Source: Curvularia sp. ZM96 (lineage: Eukaryota; Ascomycota; Dothideomycetes; Pleosporales; Pleosporaceae). From it: a DNA stretch of 64,000 bases. The notes below the pieces were generated by a model. The model was given only the letters and a program-made list of their open reading frames with translations. It was not told the origin of the DNA and did no database searches. The DNA lies in NCBI GenBank assembly GCA_022457065.1, contig JAJGBQ010000001.1, forward strand, positions 7,812,001-7,876,000, given 5' to 3'. Shown one piece after another: positions 10,316 through 19,983 of this stretch; the first letter of the stretch is position 1, and the number at the start of each line of letters is the position of its first letter. A program made the translations under genes and the position numbers.

Positions 10316-11926
10316 ATGCAGCTGCCGCCAGTATCGGTCGTACTGAGCTGGCCGACCCCCAATTACGAGAATCCCGTCACACGAGGCCCGGCACTCATCA
10401 TCGTCAATGCCATTTGCATAACACTCGCCGTGCTGACTGTGGCGGCGCGACTATATACCCGGCTCGTAATCAAGAGATGGTTTGGCATTGATGACGTCTT
10501 CATCTTGCTGGCTCTGGCAAGTAGTTTTCCCATTGTTTTCTTGCGTTTTGACTAACACTTTGCAGCTATTCACAGTGGGCCTCACTACCGTCGTTCTGTT
10601 AGCCAACCAGTCATACGGATGGAATAGGTAGGCCGAATACCTGATCTAATCACTCGAGAAAACCTCTAACTCGAAGATGGTAGGCATGTCTGGGACATAC
10701 CGTTTTCGATGCTCGTTCCGACATCGAAAATCGCCATGACAGCCAAGGTCGTCTTTACAGCAGCAGCAACGTTTACACGGCTCTCGCTGCATTGTTTCTA
10801 CTACCGTCTGGTGGGCGATACAGGTAAATTGTAAGTCCTTGCTGCGCCATGCTTCGCATATCAGAGACATATACTGATCATCATGCTCGTTTCAGGTGGT
10901 TCAAGTGGCTGGTCCACTTCAACGTTGCTTACACGATTGGCATCTTCATATCATTTACCTTTATCGCAACGTTTTTGTGCGTACCCGTTAGTAATTACTG
11001 GACCATTGGCGCGCCGGCGGACACTTGTATGGACGAAGCAGTGGCGACACTGGTTTGTGGAATCATTAATTGCGTTGCCGATCTGCTCACGACCGTAACC
11101 CCTATCCCTCTGGTCATGGGCGTAAGTTGCTCCTTTTCACCCTGGTAATACAAAAGATGCTAACATGTCCAGCTGCAAATGCCTCTTCGCCAACGTATGG
11201 CTGTGGCCTTCCTCTTCGGTATGGGGCTTTTGGTGACTGCTGCCGGAGTCGTGCGAACATGGTACATCTACCGAAGCCTTTTCAACGAATACGACCAAAC
11301 GTGGTACGCATATCCACTGTGGATTGCAGCTGCCGTGGAAATTGATCTGGGAGTGGTGAGTATATGCGATCAAGGCTTGATGTAATGCTGACCCATAAAA
11401 GATTTGCGCATCGGCTCCTGTTCTCAAACCACTGCTCGCGAAGATACCCTTCAGTCTCTCTTCAGTACTCACCGGCGGCATATCTTTTAAACGAACATCG
11501 CTTCACACTTCCAACACACTCACGGCCGGTCAATCAGCAACGTTCTCGTCGAAACGAAAATCCGCAGCTCCACAAAATGTGCCAGAGCTTATCAATGACA
11601 AGGGGCACAGCTACGAGATGAAGAACTGGACGGATGGGGCAACAGGAGCGACAGATAGCGATTTAGAAAGAGGTAGGGCAGGGGCATTGCCAGATTATGG
11701 AGACCGGCCGAGGCGTGGAATCGCGCGTTTACTCCACAAAATGTGGCCAAGTCTATCGGCAGTCAGGAAAGAGCAAAAACTGACGATTACATTGACGAGC
11801 CAGGTGGAGTTGAAGAGCGAGCCTGTATCAGCACGTCATTCAGTTTCCGAGCGCTACGGAATCCTGCATGAGAATCACTTGCCATTACCGCCGGTGAGGC
11901 CGGCGCGTCCTGGTGATTACCGGTGA
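10316..11926 (+). CDS. PTH11-like integral membrane receptor (Fungal rhodopsin-type 7TM domain)
   Basis: Six exons (10316-10516, 10566-10627, 10684-10830, 10896-11121, 11173-11355, 11402-11926) join to 447 residues. The N-terminal 290 or so residues hold the seven hydrophobic helices of the Pezizomycotina-specific Fung_rhodopsin family. Landmarks are RLYTRLVIKRWFGIDDVFIL, GWNRHVWDIP, FTRLSLHCFYYRL, DTCMDEAVATL and CASAPVLKPLL. The last 150 residues are a hydrophilic cytoplasmic tail. The family includes PTH11, a plasma-membrane sensor of surface cues in Magnaporthe. Intron 1 uses a GC donor (CTG|GCAAGT), the only choice that keeps the frame (LLAL-LFTVGL). No CFEM domain precedes the helices. 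Ligand and role are unknown. Confidence 0.85.
10517..10565 (+). other. GC-AG intron in the PTH11-like gene
   Basis: 49-nt intron with donor GCAAGT and acceptor TTTGCAG. The nearby GT at 10521 would put the next exon out of frame. GCAAGT is the known preferred form for GC donors. Confidence 0.75.
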
Positions 11927-13467
11927 ACGTTTGAGGAGGTTTCTGGCTGGATCAGTAGCAAAAGCAGATAGACAAATGTATATATATATTAATGACCGAA
12001 GACATGCCTTCATGCAACAATGCGTGTCATACTTTCGGCACATGTGCCGACAACCTGACGGTAATCTTATTTTTATTATTAGGTCTTGTGCAGTAAGCTT
12101 AGAAGCTTTTCCTCGAACGCGGAAGCTGACGAGAGAAGATCCGTTCCAATGGACCGATTTCGCTGTGAGCGTTGGGATGAAAACTGCGTCGTGTCCCAAT
12201 GTTTCATTTAAAAAGAGTTGTGACATGCACTGGGTGGTTAGCAAAGGATAAGCAGGTACGTACAACGTATGCAGACACGCACGCACGTGCATCTTGTCCA
12301 GTAGATCCTCCACACTGTGCAGTGCACGAGCGACTCCACAGCGCAGCCATCTCAGATCGATCTCGGCAATGTGCACCCGGGTGCGGCGCGTGCTGCTGCT
12401 CCACGCCGGCTAAATATCGGCCATTGGGGAGGCGACGAGGTGTGTTTTTCTCCATTTCGCTCCCTAGCAAGGTACCGAAGGGAGACATGCTTCGTATGCA
12501 AGTAAGTTCCTCGGCATTTCAGCTACAGCAGCTTCTAATTTAGGCAAGGGGCGCAATACCGTTCGTATGACGCTAGATGGCCAGGGAGTGGAGCGCCGTC
12601 ACGTGTCACTCGTGGCATCATTGGCATCCCGTATTTTGAGTTGAAACGGTGCAGAATAGCATGGGAGGGCTACTGCTGTGTAAGCTGATGTTGGGCCAGG
12701 TTGGTTTGAATTAGTAGGGACGGATCCAGCTTTTTAAGTTTGGAGACTTGACCTTTGCTAGTTGGAACATCCAGGCGGACATCCACAAGCTTTCGTATTG
12801 CTCTCGTTTTCTGGATGCCCAGCCAGTACGACTGGTGGAATCTGCCAAAACGGTCGTCTTTACGGCAACATGTACCCCGTGGCTGACGAATACTGACTAG
12901 GGCTTTTGTCCCGATTAGAGCTCCTACCAAATCCGGTAAAGACGAGTTCTATATCGCAGTTCGTACAACGTGCAGAGACGACTTGATTGGCAGGATATCC
13001 ATCCTACACCCAGTTCCCAGCTGCTTATTGGAGAGCGAAAATACACATCGGGATATCCTATGGCCGATGCACATCACCAAGCTCCGACTTGACCAAGTCT
13101 TATAGCTACCAATCGTGGCTCGGCAAAGCTTATTCTTCCGGCGCTATGATGCATGCCCCTGCTGTCCCCCGCATCAATACTATCGACGTGCCTGGGAAAA
13201 CCAGGTCACGATGAAGTTGGTCTCCTGGCCAAATGACGGCTTAGTCTTGACGGAAGCTCGGATACGGTCGCTGTTGGAGGGAAAATGCTGTTGTTGCAGC
13301 CTCGACGGCGGCTCTTTTCGACATCATCATCGGACGGATACGACAATGTTAAATGAAGAGAATACAAATACCACCAGGGTAATTTACATAAATAGCTATC
13401 GTGCGCCTCGCTGAAAACGAAGAGAGTACAGGCCAAGTCTTCCTCTTGCTTTTGATAACTGTCAGAC
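11927..13467. other. Intergenic region between receptor and arabinofuranosidase genes
   Basis: No gene recognised. It holds the receptor 3' end (an AT-rich tract near 11975), a 16-bp perfect palindrome at 12035-12050 and a TATA-like ATAAATA near 13388, about 80 bp before the GH54 start. Confidence 0.5.
12035..12050. repeat. 16-bp perfect palindrome with E-box core
   Basis: TCGGCACATGTGCCGA is fully self-complementary. The CACATGTG core resembles a bHLH site. It lies 110 bp after the receptor stop and 1.4 kb before the GH54 gene; which gene it would serve is unclear. Confidence 0.4.
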
Positions 13468-15027
13468 ATGTCTCCACGATCAGGCCTTGTTGCCCTGGGC
13501 CTTGCAGCCACCGGTTCTCTGGTTGCCGCTGGCCCTTGCGACATCTACGCTAGTGGCGGAACGCCATGCATTGCGGCGCATAGCACTACCCGAGCTCTAT
13601 ACAATTCCTACAGTGGACCACTCTATCAAGTTCAGCGTGGCTCCGACAACGCCAAAACCGACATTGCCCCTCTGTCAGCTGGTGGTGTTGCCAATGCGGC
13701 TGCCCAAGACAGGTTTTGTGCCAACACAACATGCCTCATTACCGTCATCTACGATCAATCCGGCAAAGGAAACTCTCTTACCCAGGCGCCTCCAGGCGGT
13801 TTCGCTGGCCCAGATGTTAACGGTTACGATAACCTGGCAAGTGCTATTGGCGCTCCTGTTACACTGAACGGCCAGAAGGCATATGGTGTCTTCATCCCTC
13901 CAGGAACTGGATACAGAAACAACAAAGTAAGCGGTTCAGCCGTTCGTGATCAGCCAGAAGGCATGTACGCCATCTTTGACGGTACACACTACAATGGCGG
14001 TTGCTGCTTTGACTATGGCAATGCCGAGACCAACAACTTGGACACCGGTAAGCAGTAAACGATAGCATTCTGTTAGAGGCATCTAACGAACCATGAAACA
14101 GGTAATGGTCACATGGAAGCCATCTACTTTGGCACCAACACAGTATGGGGCAGCGGAGCCGGCAGCGGCCCCTGGATCATGGCCGACCTAGAAAACGGCC
14201 TGTTTTCCGGTGCCAACCCTAAGAACAACCCTGGGGATCCCTCTATTTCGCACCGCTTCCTGACGGCCATTATCAAGGGCGAGACGAACCACTGGGCCAT
14301 CCGCGGCGGCAACGCTGCCTCCGGTTCTCTGTCGACCTTCTACGATGGCAAGCGCCCCAACGCAAACGGGTACAACCCCATGAGCAAGGAGGGCGCCATC
14401 ATCCTTGGTATCGGCGGTGACAACAGCCACGGAGCCCAAGGCACCTTTTACGAAGGCGTAATGACATACGGTTACCCCAGCGATGCAACCGAGAACGCCG
14501 TGCAGGCCAACATCGTCGCCGCAAAGTACGCCACTACCTCCATGACCAGCGGCCCGGCCTTCACCGTCGGCTCCTCCGTCTCCTTCCGCGCCACCACATC
14601 CGGATACACAGACCGGTACCTCGCGCACACGGGATCGACAGTAAACACGCAAGTCGTATCCTCGTCCAGCACTGCGCTGCTCAAGCGCCAGGCCAGCTGG
14701 ACCGTTCGCGCCGGTCTCGCAAACAGTGCTTGTTTCTCTTTCGAGTCCAAGGATACCGCTGGTAGCTTCATCCGCCACTACAACTTTGCGCTGCAGCTGG
14801 GTGCCAATGATGGCTCCAAGGCGTTCAAGGAGGACGCTACATTCTGTCCCCAGGCGGGATTGGCAGGCCAGGGCAGCTCCATCAGGGCGTGGGGATACCC
14901 CACAAGGTGGATTAGGCATTACAACAATGTCGGGTACATAGCGAGCAATGGAGGTGTTGAGACGTTTGATGCCACTGGCTCGTTCAACAACGATGTTACG
15001 TGGGTGGTGGGTACGTCTCTGGCCTGA
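13468..15027 (+). CDS. abfB: Secreted alpha-L-arabinofuranosidase, GH54 with C-terminal CBM42
   Basis: Two exons (13468-14047, 14102-15027) give 501 residues. A signal peptide (about residues 1-21, ends SLVAAG) precedes the GH54 catalytic domain that begins GPCDIYASGGTPC. By alignment with the characterised Aspergillus kawachii enzyme (nucleophile E221, acid/base D297), the counterparts are E224 in MADLENGLFSG and D300 in GIGGDNSHG, a constant offset of three. The unusual vicinal Cys pair (GGCCFDYGN) is present. The last 160 residues form the arabinose-binding CBM42 (trefoil repeats such as FIRHYNFALQL and WIRHYNNVGYI). It removes arabinose side chains from arabinoxylan and arabinan outside the cell. 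Every diagnostic feature is intact. Confidence 0.95.
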
Positions 15028-15856
15028 AGGAAGATTGAGTTAGTAGTCAGACGAATAAAAATGACTTTTTGATGTAAACATTTCCAGTTTTAGAGCCAAA
15101 TGAGACAATGATTTACCTTCTGCGGGGTACGTTCTTTTTCTACACAATCTATCGTTGTGTGTTAATATTCAAGAGATTTGAGAATACCACAGTGATGAAG
15201 ATGAATTTAGTATAATGTCCCGAGTTTTTACCTTCTCTACCCAGGCGATCGGAAGAGCGAAATAGTAGTTCTTATCCAGTTTAATAGTAAAATCTAGTAC
15301 TTACAAAGACATAAGTATTTATTATAAGTTAGATCAGCCTCTATACTCACATCGCACGCCAAAGGCAGATGCCATAGCAGTAATAAGGGATTCGCCTAAC
15401 TTTCACTAAAAAAAAAGGCAAAAACTGAAGCAATCCTCTATCTGGGTATGTTGCCTCGACATCTCAATTCGAACGAGGCACCCTCCTAGTTTAACAACCC
15501 ATGTAAGACACCAGATAATAGTCTTTCATTTACTGCATGATAGTACGTGCGACTTGTATATTTGTACTTGACTCCTATGGGTTAGCACCTGCTTTGAGTC
15601 CCATGGGTTAGTATCTGACTACCACCCAGTGTCGTGCTAGGAGAGTGAACATCACAACCCCTGCCAACACCTACAGTATCAAGTCAAATCACATGAACAT
15701 CAAACAATTTTTCTTGGGCTACTCGTACAAGCTACAGTACCGGCTATGAAGAGTACAACGAAGAAAAAAGACCCGATATCGCCTAGTCTATGGCTAAATC
15801 TAGGGGACATACACAGACACACATCAAAGGGCTAAAAAAACATCAAGGAACAGCTC
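15028..15856. other. Convergent intergenic region, GH54 / MIC60
   Basis: 3' ends of two converging genes. No gene seen. It contains an imperfect 25-bp tandem duplication (15568-15619) and a 7-bp-stem hairpin around 15451-15479 (TGCCTCG / CGAGGCA). Confidence 0.5.
15568..15619. repeat. Imperfect tandem repeat, 2 x about 26 bp
   Basis: Two adjacent units share GACTCC/GAGTCC, then ATGGGTTAG and ATCTG/CACCTG. No function assigned. Confidence 0.5.
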
Positions 15857-17776
15857 TTAATCAATGAGCAGGCTGTTCAAGCGCGCCTCAGTGGCAATTA
15901 CGTCTAATGCCTGCTTGACCTCGAGCACTCTCCTGCACTCGCTCAGCCAGTCTTTGCTGAGTACCTTTGCCCATCCTTGCAGACTGTTCATTTCTCGTGC
16001 GGCGGCATCGAGGTCACCCTCTTCGAGCAGAACCTCCGTGCGTGCGAGGGTTGCCTCTACATCACCACCAACAGCAAGGCCAGATTTCTTGAATAGAACC
16101 TTGGACATGGCCAGAGAGGCGAGGTGGGAGGCGACACCTGCGTCTTCAGGGAGAAGAGCCGCTTTCCTGACTTCGGAAGCGACACGGCGGAAGCGGTCAA
16201 TCAGGAGCGCTGAGCTGGGAATGCCTCGTTGGTAAGCGGCGGGGTTGATGCTAGCAATGGCAGCGCTGACCACAGGGTCATCCTCGGCAATCTCCTTGAG
16301 AGCGGCCAGCTCTGTCACAAAGGGCTTAGGGACAGTCTGTGCCTCGAGGGCAGACCTGACAGCCTCGACGGCCACGACGAGATGTTGTGTCTTGAGGTTA
16401 GCTTCAATGACGCTGTTCCACTCGGCAGTGAGCTTCTCAAGCTCGTGCACCGAAGACGAAAGCTCGTTCAGCTTGCCGAGGCGGCCTTGACGCTCAGCCT
16501 CAACACGTTCCTTCACAGTGGCGGTAAAGGCCTTTTGCATGTTGATGCTCTGCTCAAGGAGCTGGTTCTTGAGTTTCTGCTCGTAGACCTTCTGAGCCAC
16601 TTGCAGCTCAGACTGAAGTCGCTCCCTGTAGCCCTGCGACAAACGCTCCCGCTCATTCTCAAACTCCTCCTTGAACTGGGCCTCCTGGGCCTGCATCTGG
16701 TGGTCGAGACGCTGGACGAGCTCCTTGGCGGCTTGCTCAAATTCGGCGTGGGCGGCCTTGACCTTCTCCTCGGATTGCTTCTCAAGAGATTCCTTCATCA
16801 GGTTGATGTCGGCAACGACCTTGGCCAGGTCCCCCTTGGCCTTGTCGAGAGTCGAGTTGTATTTTCCACCGTTGGCAGTGTCTGCGTTGACAACGGTGAT
16901 GATGTCATTGACAATCTTGACCACATCCTGGACAACGGGCTCAGTGGCAGCGGGGACGCTGAGGTGGTCGAGCGGGGCAATGGCCTTGGTGGGAGTCTCT
17001 TCCTTGACTGGGGCGGGGGCTGGCTTCTTCTCTCCCGACGAAACCTTGGGCTGCTGTCCGCTCGATTCGGTCTTGTCCACCTTGTTGTTGTCGGCGACGG
17101 CACTCAGGTGTGGGCCCTTACCGCCGAGGTCGCTGCTGTTCTCCTTAACGGGGCGGGCAGTTAAACCGCTCCTACCGGGGATGGTGACCTTGTTCTCGCC
17201 CGAAATCTGGGGATGGAGTCGGGGGTCGCCCGCACGGCCAGGGAAGCGCTTCCTAAACTCACGCTCCTCAAAGTAGGCCACGGCGTCCTCTCCATAGGGA
17301 ACGTATTCGGTGAAGAAGTCGTGGAAGTTGTCCGAAACGAGGGAGTACCAGACACCACCGGCGTAACCCAGGGCCGAGAGGATGGCGAGACGGAGCAGAA
17401 GCTTGCGGAAGAATCGTCTCTTCTTCTTGGGCTGGGGCTTGACAGGGTCAGGCGCAACGCTGGCCGAGCCAGAGCCGGTGGGCGGCGTCGTCTTGGGTTC
17501 GGTGGTGGGAGCGTCACGCGATGGGCTGGCAGCGGCGGCGATGGAGCTGTCCGGGGCGGGCGGGGGCTTGGGGACGTCTGAGGGTGGAATGGTAGCGTCA
17601 CTGGGGGATGAGCGCAGTGAAGGCTCTGTGGTTGGTGCTGGGTTGGGGACGGCCGTCTCGCCCAGGCTCTTCTTGTCGTCGGCGTAGAAGCGTCTCGCGG
17701 CGAGCCATTGCGGGCGGGCGGCGCGGGCCAATGGCTGTGCCAGTGGCCGGGCCCGGACAATCGAGGCGCGCAGCAT
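15857..17776 (-). CDS. MIC60: MICOS complex subunit MIC60 (mitofilin)
   Basis: Uninterrupted 639-codon frame. The N-terminus is an Arg-rich mitochondrial presequence (MLRASIVRARPLAQPL, cleavage likely near RRFYADD). It is followed by a Pro/Ser/Thr-rich linker and, after the basic KKKRRFF stretch, a single transmembrane helix (LLLRLAILSALGYAGGVWY, about residues 130-150). A long Glu/Lys-rich coiled coil follows (roughly 340-450), then the mitofilin signature domain near the C-terminus (VASHLASLAMSKVLFKK to SLLID). This is the order and length of fungal Mic60, which holds crista junctions together from the inner membrane. The start at 17776 gives a good presequence. It is divergent from the unknown gene at 18534. 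Confidence 0.94.
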   Translation of the reverse strand: MLRASIVRARPLAQPLARAARPQWLAARRFYADDKKSLGETAVPNPAPTTEPSLRSSPSDATIPPSDVPKPPPAPDSSIAAAASPSRDAPTTEPKTTPPTGSGSASVAPDPVKPQPKKKRRFFRKLLLRLAILSALGYAGGVWYSLVSDNFHDFFTEYVPYGEDAVAYFEEREFRKRFPGRAGDPRLHPQISGENKVTIPGRSGLTARPVKENSSDLGGKGPHLSAVADNNKVDKTESSGQQPKVSSGEKKPAPAPVKEETPTKAIAPLDHLSVPAATEPVVQDVVKIVNDIITVVNADTANGGKYNSTLDKAKGDLAKVVADINLMKESLEKQSEEKVKAAHAEFEQAAKELVQRLDHQMQAQEAQFKEEFENERERLSQGYRERLQSELQVAQKVYEQKLKNQLLEQSINMQKAFTATVKERVEAERQGRLGKLNELSSSVHELEKLTAEWNSVIEANLKTQHLVVAVEAVRSALEAQTVPKPFVTELAALKEIAEDDPVVSAAIASINPAAYQRGIPSSALLIDRFRRVASEVRKAALLPEDAGVASHLASLAMSKVLFKKSGLAVGGDVEATLARTEVLLEEGDLDAAAREMNSLQGWAKVLSKDWLSECRRVLEVKQALDVIATEARLNSLLID

Positions 17777-18533
17777 GGTGGGCTGCCTCTAGATGGCGGG
17801 GATGGAGAGGATGGCGGAGGAGTGAATGGTCGTCGTGATGGCAGGGTCGGAGAAGATTTGGAGCTTCTGCGGACGAACACCCACGTCAGGGCGCACGGAC
17901 ATTCTCAGCCATCGTCACCCACCATACACCAGCCTGCATCTGTTATCCGCACAAACGGACACTGTGAGCCATGATGAAACCGCCAACCAAAGACGGCGTC
18001 CGATGCTTGCTGACCCCACCAGCGACGTGGTGCGACTGTCGTGTGAGGCTTTGCGCGTTCCGACAATGACTCCAGCGGATGCCTTCCATGGTTCACACCA
18101 CAAAAACGGATCTTAACGAACCTACGCCCACTTCTTATATTCCGGCTGCCAGCACGCTCCCTCTATTCCTCTTTCTCTCCATCTTTACCGTCAGACCGTC
18201 ACCCCCAGACTGAAACCCAGCGAGTGAGCACAGCGGTCGCGTCACCACCTTGCAACGTCATCAGATCACTCTCATCACAAGCCAACAGGCGCCCGCTTTC
18301 CCGTCCACCAGCACACACCCGCCTAGCCCACACCTGCGCCAACTCTCTTGCGCATGCGAACTGGTCTAAAACAAGCAGAGAGAGACCCACATCTTGCTTC
18401 TGCCAGTTCACAAAAATTTCTGCGCCTTTTCTTGGCTGCGGCTGGCCACTGTCTGCAAGACAAACATCTACCCGCAAGCCGCTCACCTGTTCAAGAGAGC
18501 CTCTCCTACGCTCAAACACTCACCAGCTCAGAC
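17777..18533. other. Divergent promoter region between MIC60 and the 18534 gene
   Basis: No gene recognised. There is a pyrimidine-rich CT tract near 18160-18210, as in many strongly transcribed fungal promoters. The frame of the 18534 gene is open upstream to 18348, but that part looks like leader sequence. Confidence 0.5.
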
Positions 18534-19244
18534 ATGGAGAGCGGCCCGAACCGCAGCGCTCATGCGTGTGACTGCAAAAACTTCCGCTACAACATGAGCC
18601 AAGCCATTTACGGCAGTTTCCCATCATGCGCAGCAGACAGCACGCCGTCGCCAGGACCGCGTGCCAAATCCCCGCACACGGCCTCAAAAGAACACAGCAA
18701 GCCCGAAATTACGGTGCCGGTTGAGATCACCGTCTGCCGCCAGGAAACTACCGTCAACTCCATCAACTCCGACAATACAACCCCAACCTGGCTTCCCTAC
18801 CCACGCATTTTACCGGGCGATGTAGAGAAGATGGATAACATTCACCAAAGCGTCTGTCTGAACCTCACCGCGCCATGCGACAAAGCCGGCACAACCGAGT
18901 CGGAGCTGTGGATCATGCCGGAACTCGACGACTGCGAGTCTGACGTGTCTTCGTCTGCTTCCTCTACTCCATCACGATCTTCTTCCTCATCACCACCAGC
19001 AAGACAATACTCAATCTCCCTTTCCGACGCCACAAAAGCGAAAGCAAAATTCCACCTCGACCAACTGCGTGCCCGCCTCGTCCAAGCCGACTACGACGCC
19101 TGGGACTTTTTCATGGCACGATGCAATGACGAGAAGCGGAGAAATGAGGCGCTGCAGGCGCTGCAGCACAAACACCAGAGCGAGGAGCGGCTGGACGAGG
19201 AGTTTGACTTGGTCGTCTTGTCGGCTGTGCCCGCGAGCTGTTGA
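18534..19244 (+). CDS. Hypothetical protein with Ser-rich linker and charged C-terminal helix
   Basis: 236 residues, single exon. I do not recognise the family. The first half is polar and probably disordered. A Ser/Pro run (about residues 138-160) follows an acidic patch (MPELDDCESDVSSSASS). The last 70 residues (SLSDATKAKAKFHLDQLRAR and onward) are a predicted charged amphipathic helix that could mediate dimerisation. No signal peptide or membrane segment. Start chosen at the ATG in context GACATGG; an in-frame ATG at 18348 would add 62 residues of leader-like sequence. Coding status is supported by codon composition and length, function by nothing. It may share a promoter region with MIC60. 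Confidence 0.55.
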   Translation: MESGPNRSAHACDCKNFRYNMSQAIYGSFPSCAADSTPSPGPRAKSPHTASKEHSKPEITVPVEITVCRQETTVNSINSDNTTPTWLPYPRILPGDVEKMDNIHQSVCLNLTAPCDKAGTTESELWIMPELDDCESDVSSSASSTPSRSSSSSPPARQYSISLSDATKAKAKFHLDQLRARLVQADYDAWDFFMARCNDEKRRNEALQALQHKHQSEERLDEEFDLVVLSAVPASC

Positions 19245-19983
19245 TGGATCTTGGAGGGCAAGCAACAACCACAATTCTTCTCTTCCCTTGTCATGATGAC
19301 AACAACAATAATGTTCTTTAGTTTTCTTAGTTTACAGCGGATACCTAGCGTATTTTTTTCTTTTTGGATACGGTTATGAATATCGAAGATACCCCACTCA
19401 CACCCCCTTTTTATTGCTTTTTTTCGGTTCAGTCGTTCTTTCTTGCTTTCATTCCATGGTATATACCCAACATGGCGAAGATGGGGAAAATGGCACTCGT
19501 TTTTCACTCGCTTGCTAGAATAGAAAAAGTGCTTGATACACCTCTATACAATCCATTTTCTAGATTTTGGTCCTGGAAGAACGTCTTGGTTTTGTGTAAT
19601 TTGTTTATCTTTGAGAGTATGTATGTTGAAGTGTCGTCGACCCCTCTTGTTCTCTATCCACACTTTAATACCCCTCTAGGAAGAAAAAAACAAGAAAAGA
19701 AAAGGAAAAGATATTACTGTCTATACACGACTTTACAAGGGTAGATTTACAGGCGAAAAAGAGAGAGAGAGAGACACAGAGAGACAACAAAACAACAGAC
19801 CTGCCTCCACTTCTACCCCGTCTACAGCATGCTTGTCTGCTTGCCCTTTGCAACAATAGAAACGGAAGGAGAAGAAAATCAAAGTTAACTCACAAGAGGA
19901 TTTAGGGGATAAAGAAAAAGAAAAGAAGAGCGGAAACTCTACATTATCTCCAATCGACCAACCCTTTTTGGTTCTCTTTGTTT
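19245..19983. other. Convergent intergenic region with GA microsatellite
   Basis: 3' ends of the 18534 gene and of SAC1. A purine tract of GAGAGA units lies near 19758-19785. No gene seen. Confidence 0.55.

Noticed and set aside
12408..12414. GGCTAAA, resembling an XlnR/Xyr1 site, upstream of the GH54 gene
   Set aside because: More than 1 kb from the start codon and a 7-mer expected by chance; no cluster of sites near the gene.
15451..15479. Hairpin with TGCCTCG/CGAGGCA arms and a TTCGAA-like loop, suggestive of a tRNA arm
   Set aside because: No acceptor, D or anticodon arms could be built around it; not a tRNA.
16229..17164. 311-codon plus-strand frame opposite MIC60
   Set aside because: It is the antisense of the Glu/Lys-rich MIC60 coiled coil, giving a Leu/Val-rich artefact with no domain; MIC60 fully explains the region.
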